Assembly: GCF_965218685.1 (NCBI RefSeq)
Contig: NZ_OZ244657.1
Span: 1,612,001-1,676,000, forward strand
DNA length: 64,000 nucleotides
Origin: Thalassobius sp965218685
Lineage (GTDB): Bacteria > Pseudomonadota > Alphaproteobacteria > Rhodobacterales > Rhodobacteraceae
Direction: 5' to 3'
Under the pieces are notes generated by a model. It saw only the letters and a list, made by a program, of their open reading frames with translations, was not told the DNA's origin and searched no databases. Shown here in pieces: positions 34,186 through 44,036 of the stretch. The position numbers and the translations under genes were made by a program. How positions within the stretch are numbered: position 1 is the first letter of the stretch; the number at the start of each line of letters is the position of its first letter.

Positions 34186-36639
34186 ATGAGCACGCAAACC
34201 GCACAAATCCAGATCGAAGGCATGACCTGCGCCGCTTGCGTGGGCCGGGTGGAAAAAACGCTGCTCGGAACGCAGGGCGTGTCCGAGGCAAGCGTGAACC
34301 TGGCCACCGAAAGCGCGATGGTGACCTTTGAAACGGGCGGGGTTGACCTGATTCTGTCTGGCCTGACCCGGGCTGGCTATCCGGCGCAGGTGGAAAAGGT
34401 GATCTTTGACGTCGAAGGGATGACCTGCGCGTCCTGCGTTGGCCGGGTCGAAAAGGCCCTGGCCGATCTGCCCGGTGTGACCGAAGTGGCGGTCAATCTG
34501 GCCAATGAAACGGCGCAGGTGTCCTATGTGCAGGGCTTGGGCGATACGGCGCAGATGCAGGCGGCGATGGGGGCGGCGGGCTATCCGGCCAAGCCGCGCG
34601 ATACTGGCGCCAAGCTGCACGAAAACCGCAAGGAGGAGGAGGCCCGCCAACAGCGCGGGCGGCTGATCCTGGCGGCGGCTTTGGCCTTGCCGGTGTTCAT
34701 TCTGGAAATGGGTGGGCATCTGGTGCCGTCCTTCCATCACTGGGTGCACATGACGATCGGACAGCAAGCCAGTTGGCTGCTGCAATTCGTGCTGACAACG
34801 GCCGTGCTGATCGGGCCGGGGCGCCAGTTCTATGCCAAGGGATTCCCAGCGCTGTTTCGGGGCGCGCCGGACATGAACGCCTTGGTCGCGGTGGGTACGG
34901 CGGCGGCCTATGGGTTCTCGGTGGTGGCGCTGTTTGCTCCGGGGCTGCTCCCCGCTGGCGCGCAGGCGGTGTATTTTGAATCAGCCGCGGTGATCGTGGT
35001 GCTGATCCTGCTGGGCCGGTATCTTGAGGCGCGGGCCAAGGGCCGGACCGGCCAGGCCATCCGTAAATTGCTGGGGCTGCGGGTTTCAACCGCGCGGGTG
35101 CTGCGGGACGGCACTGCGCAGGACATCCCGGCCGAACAGATCCTTACTGGTGACACCGTCCTTGTCCGCCCTGGCGAGCGTTTGCCTGTCGACGGTGAGG
35201 TGACCGAGGGCAGCTCGTATGTGGATGAAAGCATGATCACTGGCGAGCCTGTTCCCGTCGCCAAATCCCCCGGCGCTCAGGTGGTCGGTGGCACGGTGAA
35301 CGGCACCGGAGCGCTGCAACTGCGCGCCACCAAGGTCGGCAACGACACCATGCTGGCGCAGATCATCCGGCTGGTTGAACAGGCGCAGGGCGCGAAACTG
35401 CCCATTCAGGGCGTGGTGGACCGGATCACCCTGTGGTTCGTGCCCGCCGTGATGGGCGTGGCGTTGCTGACGGTTCTGGCGTGGTTGGTGTTCGGTCCGT
35501 CCCCGGTGTTGTCTCATGCTTTGGTGGCCGGGGTGGCCGTGCTGATCATCGCCTGTCCCTGTGCGATGGGGCTGGCCACGCCGACCTCGATCATGGTGGG
35601 AACGGGGCGTGCCGCTGAAATGGGCGTGCTGTTCCGCAAAGGTGACGCGTTGCAGGCGCTGTCGGGCGTGGACGTGGTGGCCCTGGACAAGACCGGCACG
35701 CTGACCATGGGCGCCCCGGCGCTGACCGATTTCACCGTTGCCGAAGGCTTTGATCGCGCGGATGTCCTACGCAAGGTTGCGGCGGTCGAGGCGCTGTCTG
35801 AACACCCCATCGCCCAAGCCATCGTGGATGCTGCCGACGCGCCTTTGCCGCAGGTGGAAAAGTTCGGCTCGGTCACCGGATATGGCGTTCTTGGCACGGT
35901 CGAGGGCGCGCGGGTGATGGTCGGCGCCGACAGGTTGATGATCCGCCGCAAGGTTGAATTGGGCGCATTGGAGAACGTCGGCAAAGCGTTGGCGCAAGCC
36001 GGTAAAACCCCGCTGTACGCGGCCATCGACGGGCAAATCGCGGCAGTGATCGCGGTCTCGGACCCGGTGAAACCGGCCAGCAAACGGGTGATCGACGCGC
36101 TGCACGAACGCGGCCTGCAGGTGGCCATGATCACGGGTGACAATGCTGCCACGGCCCGGGCCATTGCTGCCGAACTGGGCATCGACCACGTGGTCGCCGA
36201 GGTACTGCCCCAAGGCAAGGTCGAGGCGCTGGACAGCCTGCGCGCGGGTGGCAAAACACTGGCCTTCGTCGGTGACGGGATTAACGACGCGCCCGCCTTG
36301 GCCCATGCGGATGTGGGGATCGCCATCGGTTCGGGCACGGACGTAGCCATCGAAAGCGCGGATGTTGTGCTGATGTCTGGCGATCTGCGCGGGGTAGTGA
36401 ATGCCTTTGGTCTGTCGGCCCGCGTGATGCGCAATATCCGGCAAAACCTGTTCTGGGCCTTTGGGTATAACACCGCGCTTATCCCCGTTGCGGCAGGTGT
36501 TTTTTATCCCCTGTTTGGCTGGCAACTCTCGCCGATGCTGGCCGCCGGCGCCATGGCTACCAGCAGCGTTTTTGTGCTGACCAACGCCCTGCGTCTGCGC
36601 GCCGTGCGCCCGGATATGCCCTTGGAAACGAAAGGATAA
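34186..36639 (+). CDS. copA: Cu(I)-exporting P1B-type ATPase
   Basis: The 817-residue pump has two N-terminal HMA domains (GMTCAAC at Cys15/Cys18; GMTCASC at Cys81/Cys84), eight expected membrane helices, the CPC site (Cys457, Cys459), the phosphorylated Asp501 in DKTGTLT, the HP motif (SEHPIAQA) and GDGINDAPAL. This is the standard CopA architecture: Cu(I) is moved from the cytoplasm to the periplasm. It is followed after three bases by cueR. Confidence 0.95.
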   Translation: MSTQTAQIQIEGMTCAACVGRVEKTLLGTQGVSEASVNLATESAMVTFETGGVDLILSGLTRAGYPAQVEKVIFDVEGMTCASCVGRVEKALADLPGVTEVAVNLANETAQVSYVQGLGDTAQMQAAMGAAGYPAKPRDTGAKLHENRKEEEARQQRGRLILAAALALPVFILEMGGHLVPSFHHWVHMTIGQQASWLLQFVLTTAVLIGPGRQFYAKGFPALFRGAPDMNALVAVGTAAAYGFSVVALFAPGLLPAGAQAVYFESAAVIVVLILLGRYLEARAKGRTGQAIRKLLGLRVSTARVLRDGTAQDIPAEQILTGDTVLVRPGERLPVDGEVTEGSSYVDESMITGEPVPVAKSPGAQVVGGTVNGTGALQLRATKVGNDTMLAQIIRLVEQAQGAKLPIQGVVDRITLWFVPAVMGVALLTVLAWLVFGPSPVLSHALVAGVAVLIIACPCAMGLATPTSIMVGTGRAAEMGVLFRKGDALQALSGVDVVALDKTGTLTMGAPALTDFTVAEGFDRADVLRKVAAVEALSEHPIAQAIVDAADAPLPQVEKFGSVTGYGVLGTVEGARVMVGADRLMIRRKVELGALENVGKALAQAGKTPLYAAIDGQIAAVIAVSDPVKPASKRVIDALHERGLQVAMITGDNAATARAIAAELGIDHVVAEVLPQGKVEALDSLRAGGKTLAFVGDGINDAPALAHADVGIAIGSGTDVAIESADVVLMSGDLRGVVNAFGLSARVMRNIRQNLFWAFGYNTALIPVAAGVFYPLFGWQLSPMLAAGAMATSSVFVLTNALRLRAVRPDMPLETKG

Positions 36640-36642
36640 CCC

Positions 36643-37032
36643 ATGAATATCGGAGAAGTTTCGGACCGGTCAGGCCTGCCTGCGAAAACCATTCGGTATT
36701 ACGAGGATATCGGGCTTATTCATCCGGATCGCTCGGCCAACGGATACCGCAGTTTTAGCGAGAATGACCTGCACAAATTGGCTTTTCTGGGCCGCTCTCG
36801 TGCGCTGGGGTTTAGTATCGAGGATTGCCGGCACTTGCTGACGCTGTACGAGGATCGCAGCCGCGCCAGCGCGGATGTCAAAGAGATCGCCAAGGGCCAT
36901 CTGGCCCGGATCGACGAAAAGCTGGCCGAACTGCACCAGATGCGCGCGACGCTGGCCGGGTTGGTGCACGCCTGCGCGGGTGATGACCGGCCCGATTGTC
37001 CGATCCTGGCCGATCTGGCTGCGAAAACCTGA
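36643..37032 (+). CDS. cueR: Copper-responsive MerR-family regulator CueR
   Basis: The 129-residue protein has a MerR helix-turn-helix (NIGEVSDRSGLPAKTIRYYE), a dimerisation helix and a metal loop with Cys111 and Cys119 (C-x7-C), the spacing that binds Cu(I) in CueR. It should activate the two divergent promoters upstream of copA. It is co-transcribed with copA and converges on the nitronate monooxygenase-like gene 13 bases away. Confidence 0.92.
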   Translation: MNIGEVSDRSGLPAKTIRYYEDIGLIHPDRSANGYRSFSENDLHKLAFLGRSRALGFSIEDCRHLLTLYEDRSRASADVKEIAKGHLARIDEKLAELHQMRATLAGLVHACAGDDRPDCPILADLAAKT

Positions 37033-37045
37033 CCGGCCAGCATGT

Positions 37046-38020
37046 TTAGCGATAGCGGGCCACTTCGGCGCTCAGACGGTCGGCGGCGGCGAAATATTCC
37101 TCGGCCAGACGGTCCACCAATTGCGCGGCGGGCACCACGTCTTTGACCGCGCCGATGCCCTGACCCGAGCCCCAGATCGAGCTCCAGCTTTTGGGTTTCT
37201 CGGATCCGAAGTCCATGTTGGAAGGGTCCGAGCGTTCCAGGTTGTCTGGGTCCATCCCAGCGGCGGAAATCGAGGGCTTCAGGTAGTTCCCCCAGACCCC
37301 GGTGAAGAGGTCCGAATAGACAATGTCCGAAGCTCCGCTTTCGGTGATCATTTCCTTGTAGCGGTCGGCCGCGTTGGCCTCGTTCGTGGCGATAAAGGCC
37401 GACCCGGCATAGCCGCCATCCGCGCCCATTGCTTGCGCGGCCAGGATGGAATCTCCGCGCGCGATGGCGCCGGACAGGAACAGCGGTCCGTCGAACCATT
37501 CGCGGATCTCTTGGACCAAGGCCAGCGGCGACAGGGCACCTGCGTGGCCACCAGCGCCAGCGGCCACGGCGATCAAACCATCGGCGCCTTTCTGAATGGC
37601 CTTGCGGGCGAATTTGTCGTTGATGATGTCATGCAGCACGATGGCGCCGACGGAATGCGCGGCCTCATAGACCCATTCCTGCGCGCCAAGGGACGTGATC
37701 CAGACGGGCACCTTGTGTTTCACGCACAGCTCGACGTCGCGTTCCAGCCGGGGGTTGGAACGATGGACAATCTGGTTCACCGCAAACGGCGCTGCGGGTT
37801 GGTCGGGATTTGCGGCGTTATGCTCGGCAAGGGTGTCGGTGATCCGGGCCAGCCATTCGTCCAGATCGTTACCTTCTTTTTCGCGGGCGTTCAGCGCGGG
37901 AAAGGACCCGACGATGCCAGCCTTACATTGCGCAATCACCAGATCTGGGTTCGAGATGATGAACAGCGGGCTGCCGATCAGCGGGATGCGCAGGTTTTGC
38001 AGAACAGGGGGCAGGGACAT
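37046..38020 (-). CDS. Nitronate monooxygenase-like FMN oxidoreductase
   Basis: The 324-residue protein is a TIM-barrel flavoprotein of the NPD/2-nitropropane dioxygenase family: IPLIGSPLFIISNPDLVIA at the start, GADGLIAVAAGAGGHAG in the phosphate-binding loop and MGADGGYAGSAFIATNEANA near the end. The family oxidises nitronates or acts as an enoyl reductase-like enzyme. Placement behind acyl-CoA genes makes a lipid role possible. Its ATG abuts the stop of the enoyl-CoA hydratase gene, so it is the last gene of that operon. Confidence 0.82.
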   Translation of the reverse strand: MSLPPVLQNLRIPLIGSPLFIISNPDLVIAQCKAGIVGSFPALNAREKEGNDLDEWLARITDTLAEHNAANPDQPAAPFAVNQIVHRSNPRLERDVELCVKHKVPVWITSLGAQEWVYEAAHSVGAIVLHDIINDKFARKAIQKGADGLIAVAAGAGGHAGALSPLALVQEIREWFDGPLFLSGAIARGDSILAAQAMGADGGYAGSAFIATNEANAADRYKEMITESGASDIVYSDLFTGVWGNYLKPSISAAGMDPDNLERSDPSNMDFGSEKPKSWSSIWGSGQGIGAVKDVVPAAQLVDRLAEEYFAAADRLSAEVARYR

Positions 38021-38806
38021 TTATTTACCTTTGAAGACAGGTTTGCGTTTTTCGATAAAGGCCTGAACGCCTTCTCGGAAATCGGCGGATTGGGTCAGTG
38101 GGGCCTGCGCCTGAGCCTCGGCGGTGAACGCATCCGAGAAGGAAACATTGCTGATATTGCGCAGGATTTTCTTGGCACTGGCGGCGGCCAGCGGGGCGGC
38201 GGCGGCGATGCGTTCGGCCAGCGCGCGGGTATCGGCCTCCAGCTGATCAACGGGCGACAACTGGTTCACCAGCCCGTGTTGCAGACATTCCTCGGCGGGG
38301 ATTTTGCGGCCCTCGATGATGGCTTGCAGGGCGCGGTGATAGCCCATCCCTTTTAGCAGCAACCAGGTATTGCCACCATCCGGCACCAGCGAAATCGCTG
38401 CAAACGCCATATAGAGCGAGGCATTTTCCGCCATCACCACCATGTCGCAGTTCATCGCATAAGCCGCGCCGATTCCGGCGGCCGAGCCATGCACCTGCGC
38501 GATCCAGATTTTCGAGGAATTGGCGATCCCCATCAGCGAAGGGCGATACTCGGACTCGAGCATATGGTCGGTGGGCATGGGACCCAGACCCCCCTTAAGA
38601 TCCGCACCTGCGCAGAATCCGGGGCCCTCGCCCTTCAGGATCACCACGCGGATTTCGGCCATGCCGTCGATGTCGGCCACAGCCTGGATCAGGGCCATGC
38701 GCATGTCGTCATTGATGGCGTTGAACGCGTCGGGGCGGGTCAGGGTCACGGTGGCGATGGCGCCCTCTGTCTCGACCGTAAGCACACCGTTGTACGGATC
38801 GCTCAT
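38021..38806 (-). CDS. Enoyl-CoA hydratase/isomerase family protein
   Basis: The 261-residue crotonase-fold protein has GPGFCAGADLKGG (oxyanion hole) and QVHGSAAGIGAAYAMNCDMVVMAENASL. The second conserved acidic residue region reads AAISLVPDGGNTWLLLKGMG, fitting a hydratase or isomerase. It should act on an acyl-CoA intermediate in the cytoplasm. It lies 11 bases downstream of the CaiB-type gene in a five-gene run on the minus strand. Confidence 0.88.
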   Translation of the reverse strand: MSDPYNGVLTVETEGAIATVTLTRPDAFNAINDDMRMALIQAVADIDGMAEIRVVILKGEGPGFCAGADLKGGLGPMPTDHMLESEYRPSLMGIANSSKIWIAQVHGSAAGIGAAYAMNCDMVVMAENASLYMAFAAISLVPDGGNTWLLLKGMGYHRALQAIIEGRKIPAEECLQHGLVNQLSPVDQLEADTRALAERIAAAAPLAAASAKKILRNISNVSFSDAFTAEAQAQAPLTQSADFREGVQAFIEKRKPVFKGK

Positions 38807-38817
38807 GTGTTTCCTCC

Positions 38818-39945
38818 TCAGGTCAGGATGCCGCGCGCGCGCATCCCGGCAATAGTCTCGGCGTCATAACCCAAACGGGTCAGAACGCTGTCTGTATCGG
38901 CGCCCGGCGCGGGCGGGGCGGTCACCGGATCGGGGACCGAGCGACTGAACTTCGGTGCCGGGTTCACCTGGGTGACGCCTCCGACCGACGTGAAAACCTC
39001 GCGTGCCTGCATATGCGGGTGCTGCGGGGCCTCGGACCAGGTCAGAACGGGGGCAACGCAGGCGTCGGTGCCGTCAAAAACCTGTGTCCAAGCGTCCCTA
39101 GTCTTGGTCAGGAAAACTTGTGCATACAAGTCGTGACGCTGCGGCCATTCGCTTTCGTCGTTCTGGCTGGCCATGTGTTCGGGGGGCAGTCCGGCCAATT
39201 CCACCAGCTGCGCGAAGAACTGAGGCTCCAGCGGTCCGACCGAGATATACTTGCCATCCGAACACTCATATGTCCGGTAAAACGGCGCGCCGCCGTCAAG
39301 CCAGTTGCTTTGGCGTTGTTCGCTCCAGCGGCCCATCGCAATCAGCGAATGGATCAGCGCCATCAGCGCGGGGGCGCCATCGACCATCGCGGCGTCAACG
39401 ACCTGACCGCGCCCCGAGTGGTGGCGCTCGTAAATCGCGGACAGAACCCCCAACAGCAGGAACATCGTTCCCCCGGCATAATCGGCGGCAATGTTCATCG
39501 GGGGGATGGGCGGTTCATCCTTTTTGCCGATCGCATGCAGCACACCCGTCAAACCCAGATAGTTGATGTCATGCCCGGCCATCTGCGCCATGGGGCCATC
39601 CTGCCCCCAGCCGGTCATCCGCCCGTAGACAAGGCCGGGATTGCGGGCCAGGCAAGTGTCCGGCCCCAGCCCCATGCGTTCCATCACGCCGGGGCGGAAC
39701 CCCTCGATCAGCGCGTCCGCGCGTTCGATCAGGCCCAGGGCGGTCTCGATCCCGTCGGGCGTTTTCAGGTTTAGCGCAACCGAGAGCTTGCCCCGGTTGT
39801 TGATGTCTGCTGGATTTGCCTTGCCGGATTTGCGGGTGATTACGATGACCTCGGCCCCCAGATCGGCCAGGAATTGCCCGGCCAGCGGGGCGGGGCCCAG
39901 CCCTGCCATTTCCACGACCGTCAAACCGGACAAAGGCCCGCTCAT
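38818..39945 (-). CDS. CaiB/BaiF-family CoA transferase, alpha-methylacyl-CoA racemase type
   Basis: The 375-residue protein resembles AMACR: PLSGLTVVEMAGLGPAPLAGQFLADLGAEVI, NRGKLSVALNLKTPDG, GLVYGRMTGWGQDGPMA with the conserved catalytic-site region, and HDINYLGLTGVLHAIG. AMACR changes the configuration of 2-methyl-branched acyl-CoAs so that beta-oxidation can go on; close relatives are formyl-CoA or carnitine CoA-transferases. The beta-oxidation neighbours favour the racemase reading. It overlaps the FadJ-like gene by four bases. Confidence 0.85.
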   Translation of the reverse strand: MSGPLSGLTVVEMAGLGPAPLAGQFLADLGAEVIVITRKSGKANPADINNRGKLSVALNLKTPDGIETALGLIERADALIEGFRPGVMERMGLGPDTCLARNPGLVYGRMTGWGQDGPMAQMAGHDINYLGLTGVLHAIGKKDEPPIPPMNIAADYAGGTMFLLLGVLSAIYERHHSGRGQVVDAAMVDGAPALMALIHSLIAMGRWSEQRQSNWLDGGAPFYRTYECSDGKYISVGPLEPQFFAQLVELAGLPPEHMASQNDESEWPQRHDLYAQVFLTKTRDAWTQVFDGTDACVAPVLTWSEAPQHPHMQAREVFTSVGGVTQVNPAPKFSRSVPDPVTAPPAPGADTDSVLTRLGYDAETIAGMRARGILT

Positions 39946-42089
39946 GCCGCTTGATCCTGTGCGTCGCGCAGGATGTCAAAGGCCCCCGGTTCCAGCGCAA
40001 AGCGTTCGCCATATCGCTCGGCCAGTTCGGCTGCGCGAGCAGCAAAGGTGTCAATCCCGATGCCCCGTATGAACTGGATCGCGCCGCCCGTGTGGGCTGG
40101 GAACCCGATGGCAAAGATGCCGCCCAGATTGGCTTCGACCTCGGTGCGCAAGACGCCTTCGTTCAGGCAGCGCAAGGTCTCAATGGCTTGCCGATACAGC
40201 AGCCGGTCAATCGCGTCCTGCATGGGGATGTCGGCATTGCCCCTGGCGAACTGGCCAAGCCCGTCCCACAGGGTTTTCGACCCGTCGGCGGCATAGTCAT
40301 AAAAGCCGCCCCCATAGCGACGCCCGCCGCGCCCCTGTTCAATCATCGCGTCGCAAACCATCTTGGCCGCGGTGTTGTGCTTGCCAAAGCCGCTGTCCAC
40401 ACCCAGCCGTTCGTCCAGCGCCTTATGTGTCTTCTCGACCTTCTGCGACAGCACCAAGGACACCTCGTCATGCACGGCCAGAGGCCCCACGGGCATCCCC
40501 GCCAGCCAGCCCGCGCGTTCCACCGCGACGGGCGACATGCCGTCCACCATCAACGCGATGCCCTCGTCCATGAAGGTCCCGAACACGCGGCTGGTAAAAA
40601 AGCCACGGCTGTCATTCACCACGATGGGCATATAGCCGATTTGTTGAACGTAATCATAGGCTTTGCGCAGGGTTTCCTCGCTGGTTTTTTCGCCCATGAT
40701 GATCTCGACCACCTTCATCTTGTCGACGGGGCTAAAGAAATGCAGGCCGATGAAACGGGTCGGGTCGGGGCAGAATTCGGCCAGAATGGAAATTGGCAGG
40801 GTCGAGGTGTTGGACCCGTAAATCCCGTCCGGCCCAAGCTGGGCAAAGGTTTCGGGGATGACCTTTTCCTTCAGGTCGATGTCTTCGAACACGGCTTCGA
40901 TGATCAGATCGGTGCCATTGAACGCGGCGTTGTCCGTGGCCGGGGTGATCAGGTCCAGACGTTGTTGTTTGCCCGCCTCGTCCATCCGGCCACGCTTGAT
41001 CCGTTTGTCGCACAGCAAGGCGGTATAGGATTTGCCCTTTTCGGCGCGCTCCATGTCTGTGTCCTTCAGAACCGAGGGCAGACCCGCATTTGCATGGGCC
41101 CAAGCAATGCCCGATCCCATCATGCCTGCACCCAGAATGGCGGCGTTCTGCGCCTTCCACCGGTCGCCCTTGGGCCTGACCTGTCCGCCTTTGATCGCCT
41201 GCATCCCAAAGAAGAACGAGGTGATCGCCGCCTTGCATTCGGGCGTCATGATCAGGGCGCACAGGCCCCGACTTTCGCTGCGCAGCGCGGCGTCATAGTC
41301 GATCCGCATCGAGTTCACTGCGATATCCAGGATCTTTTCCGGCGCGGGCAACAGCCCACGGGTTTTCGAATACAGAAACGCTGACGAGCCGACGATCAGT
41401 TGCCGCACCTTGGGGTGCAAAACGTCCCCGCCGGGATAGCGGAAACCGCGCTGGTCCCAAGGTTGTGTGTGACTGTCGGGGTTGGCTTTGATCCAGGCCT
41501 TAGCGGCGGGGATCAGGGCGTCAACGGCGTCCACGACCTCGTCCACCATGCCAATTTTTAGCGCCTTCTGCGGTTTGACAGGCTTGCCTTCGGTCAGGTG
41601 GGGCAGGGCGGCCTCGAGCCCCAGAAGTTTGGTCAGCCGCACCACACCGCCCGCACCGGGCAGCAGGCCCAGCGTCACCTCGGGCAGGCCGACGATGGCA
41701 CCGGGAACATCCGCGATGATGCGGTGATTGCAAGCCAGGCACAATTCGTACCCGCCGCCCAAAGCCGCACCGTTGATGGCGGCGACCACGGGCACCGGCA
41801 GCCGTTCCAGCTCGCGATAAGCGCGCTTGTTTTCCTCGATATAGTGAAAGGTTTCGGCGTCCGCTTTTTCAACCGCCAGAATGACGCGCAGGTCGCCCCC
41901 CGCAAAGAACGTTTTCTTGGCCGAGGCGAAAACCACACCAGTCAGCCCGTCCTCGGCGCGCAGCCGATTCATCACAGCGTCCATGCCCGGCACATAGCGT
42001 TCGTTCATGGTGTTGGCGGATTGGCCCTGCATGTCCATGGTGACGGTCACAATGCCATCGGCGTCTTTTTCGTAAATGAAATCAGTCAT
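39942..42089 (-). CDS. Multifunctional enoyl-CoA hydratase / 3-hydroxyacyl-CoA dehydrogenase (FadJ/FadB-like)
   Basis: The 715-residue protein has an N-terminal crotonase domain (about 1-190; NGAALGGGYELCLACNHRI) and a NAD-binding 3-hydroxyacyl-CoA dehydrogenase half (AAILGAGMMGSGIAWAHANAG near 310; FIGLHFFSPVDKMKVVEII). It carries out the hydratase and dehydrogenase steps of beta-oxidation. Residue 1 was set at 42089 because MTDFIYEKDADG matches crotonase N-termini; the longer frame to 42149 has an unlikely basic leader. It lies 11 bases behind the thiolase gene. Confidence 0.92.
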   Translation of the reverse strand: MTDFIYEKDADGIVTVTMDMQGQSANTMNERYVPGMDAVMNRLRAEDGLTGVVFASAKKTFFAGGDLRVILAVEKADAETFHYIEENKRAYRELERLPVPVVAAINGAALGGGYELCLACNHRIIADVPGAIVGLPEVTLGLLPGAGGVVRLTKLLGLEAALPHLTEGKPVKPQKALKIGMVDEVVDAVDALIPAAKAWIKANPDSHTQPWDQRGFRYPGGDVLHPKVRQLIVGSSAFLYSKTRGLLPAPEKILDIAVNSMRIDYDAALRSESRGLCALIMTPECKAAITSFFFGMQAIKGGQVRPKGDRWKAQNAAILGAGMMGSGIAWAHANAGLPSVLKDTDMERAEKGKSYTALLCDKRIKRGRMDEAGKQQRLDLITPATDNAAFNGTDLIIEAVFEDIDLKEKVIPETFAQLGPDGIYGSNTSTLPISILAEFCPDPTRFIGLHFFSPVDKMKVVEIIMGEKTSEETLRKAYDYVQQIGYMPIVVNDSRGFFTSRVFGTFMDEGIALMVDGMSPVAVERAGWLAGMPVGPLAVHDEVSLVLSQKVEKTHKALDERLGVDSGFGKHNTAAKMVCDAMIEQGRGGRRYGGGFYDYAADGSKTLWDGLGQFARGNADIPMQDAIDRLLYRQAIETLRCLNEGVLRTEVEANLGGIFAIGFPAHTGGAIQFIRGIGIDTFAARAAELAERYGERFALEPGAFDILRDAQDQAA

Positions 42090-42100
42090 GTCTGTCCCCC

Positions 42101-43309
42101 TCAGACCCGCTCGATGATCGACGCAATGCCCATGCCGCCGCCCACGCACATGCAGATCAGCGCACGTTTTTGGTTTCGCCGCTCCAGCTCGTCCAGCATG
42201 GTGGACACCAGACAGCCGCCCGTGGCGCCCAGCGGGTGGCCCATGGCGATGGCTCCGCCCACGACGTTCAGTTTCTCGTCCGGCACATCCAGATCACGTT
42301 GCAGACGTAGCGCGACCGAGGCAAAGGCCTCGTTGATTTCCACAAGATCAATGTCGTCGATGGTCAGGCCCGCCTTGGCCAGCGCCTTTTCCGAGGCAGG
42401 GCCGGGGCCCGTCAGCATGATCGTCGGATCGGTTGAGGTCAGCGCAATCGAAACCACCCGCCCGCGCGGGGTCAGGTTCAAGTCTTTGCCGACCTGTTCG
42501 TTCCCCAGCATGATCAGGGATGCCCCATCCACGATGCCCGAGCTGTTGCCAGGTGTATGAACGTGGTCGATCTGCGCGACCTCGGGGTATTTGGCCAGCG
42601 CGACAGCGTCGAACCCAAAGCCCCCCATCGCGGCAAAGGACGGTTTTAGCGACGCCAGTTTCTGCATGTCCGTGTCAGGCTTGATGAAATCATCGCGATC
42701 CAGAATGACCACGCCGGTTTCGTCCCTGACAGGCACAACCGAGCGGTCAAACCAGCCTGAATCACGTGCATGAGCCGCGCGTTTTTGCGATTCCACGGCA
42801 AAAGCGTCCACGTCATCGCGGCTCCAGCCTTCGATTGTGGCGATCAGGTCGGCGCCGATGCCTTGGGGCACGAAACCTGTCTGGATTGCGGTCGCCGGAT
42901 CTTCGGCAAAGGGGCCGCCATCAGCGCCCATCGGCACGCGAGACATGGATTCATAACCGCCTGCGCAGACCAGATCTTCCCACCCACTGGCGATCTTGGC
43001 GGCGGCCGTGTTGAACGTGTCCAGACCCGAGGCGCAGAACCGATTGACCTGCGCGCCGGCGACCTTTTGGTCCCACCCGGCCTTTTGCAGGGCGATCTTG
43101 GGCAGCACCGCGCCCTGCTCCATCACAGGGGCGACGCAGCCCATCATCAGGTCATCCACGCGGGACGTGTCCAGATCGTGGCGCGACTGCATCTCCTCCA
43201 GCAAGGTGGTCACAAGGTCGATCGGTTTGACCTCGTGCAGGGTGCCATCTGGCTTGCCCTTGGACCTTGGTGTTCGGATTGCGTCGTAAATATAGGCGGT
43301 CTCTGTCAT
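42101..43309 (-). CDS. fadA: Acetyl-CoA C-acyltransferase (thiolase)
   Basis: The 402-residue thiolase has active-site Cys92 in VNRFCASGLDTFN, NEAFASVALRL, the histidine in GGAIAMGHPLGATG and the second cysteine in ALICMCVGGGMGIA. It cleaves 3-ketoacyl-CoA with CoA. Together with the multifunctional enzyme it forms a complete beta-oxidation pair. The operon runs thiolase, FadJ-like, CaiB-type, hydratase, flavoenzyme. Confidence 0.93.
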   Translation of the reverse strand: MTETAYIYDAIRTPRSKGKPDGTLHEVKPIDLVTTLLEEMQSRHDLDTSRVDDLMMGCVAPVMEQGAVLPKIALQKAGWDQKVAGAQVNRFCASGLDTFNTAAAKIASGWEDLVCAGGYESMSRVPMGADGGPFAEDPATAIQTGFVPQGIGADLIATIEGWSRDDVDAFAVESQKRAAHARDSGWFDRSVVPVRDETGVVILDRDDFIKPDTDMQKLASLKPSFAAMGGFGFDAVALAKYPEVAQIDHVHTPGNSSGIVDGASLIMLGNEQVGKDLNLTPRGRVVSIALTSTDPTIMLTGPGPASEKALAKAGLTIDDIDLVEINEAFASVALRLQRDLDVPDEKLNVVGGAIAMGHPLGATGGCLVSTMLDELERRNQKRALICMCVGGGMGIASIIERV

Positions 43310-43333
43310 CTCGCTCCTCCTTCGAATGACAAA

Positions 43334-43999
43334 TCAGCTTGGCACGCTCTCCTCGACCGGCTTGGGCAAATCGATTCTTGTGAAATCCAGTCGCGGCAGC
43401 GGTTCAAAACGGCGAGTGCAGATGGCACGGGCCTCGTCTCGGGGCACGCCAATGGCGCGCAAGTAAAGTTCGGCGGTGTCGGCGCTGGATTGGCGCCAGG
43501 TCAGCAGCCCGCTCAGGACCATCGAGGTCGCCCCCATCACAGCCCCACCACCCAGGGCGGTGATCGAGGGCAGCTGCTCTTCGTCAAAGCTGAAACGGCC
43601 GCTTTCCAGCCCTTCCATCAGCAAGCGACGAGGCAATTTTCCCCAGAATTTTCCCAGTCGCGGGTCCAGCATCCCGAATTGAGCGATGAATTTCCCCCAG
43701 TGATGTTCTTCGTGAACGCGCCGGATGGTCTGGCGCATCACCAGCGCCAGGCGTTGCGCCGGGTCATCCAGATGGGCGGTGTTTTCACGCATCGCCTGAC
43801 GCAGTTCATAGTACAAAAGATCACAAATTTGATTGAACAGCTCGTCCGGATTTTCCACGTTGTTATAGATAGTTCCACGCGACAGGCCGGCCTCTTTCGC
43901 CAGATCGCTGACGGCGATCTGCATCGAGCCTTTGTCGGCAAAGACACGCAACGCGGCGTGCAATATGCGAGCATTTACGGCTTTCATGCGCGGTTCCAT
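43334..43999 (-). CDS. TetR-family transcriptional regulator
   Basis: The 221-residue protein has an N-terminal helix-turn-helix (ISDLAKEAGLSRGTIYNNVENPDELFNQI) and a helical ligand domain. It is the first gene on the minus strand and faces the liv genes across a 192-base divergent region, so it likely controls both arms in response to an acyl-CoA or related ligand. Ligand and target are inference. Confidence 0.87.
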   Translation of the reverse strand: MEPRMKAVNARILHAALRVFADKGSMQIAVSDLAKEAGLSRGTIYNNVENPDELFNQICDLLYYELRQAMRENTAHLDDPAQRLALVMRQTIRRVHEEHHWGKFIAQFGMLDPRLGKFWGKLPRRLLMEGLESGRFSFDEEQLPSITALGGGAVMGATSMVLSGLLTWRQSSADTAELYLRAIGVPRDEARAICTRRFEPLPRLDFTRIDLPKPVEESVPS

Positions 44000-44007
44000 G
44001 ATCAGTG

Positions 44008-44036
44008 TTGACAGAAATTGAACACGTGTGTTTATT
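44008..44036 (+). promoter_or_regulatory. Candidate promoter and TetR operator in the divergent liv/fad region
   Basis: TTGACA (44008-44013) stands 17 bases before TTTATT (44031-44036). The spacer contains AACACGTGTGTT (44021-44032), with a perfect ACACGTGT core, which fits a regulator site that would block the promoter. A short hairpin (CCCGG...CCGGG) lies further down near 44116-44132. Confidence 0.4.
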
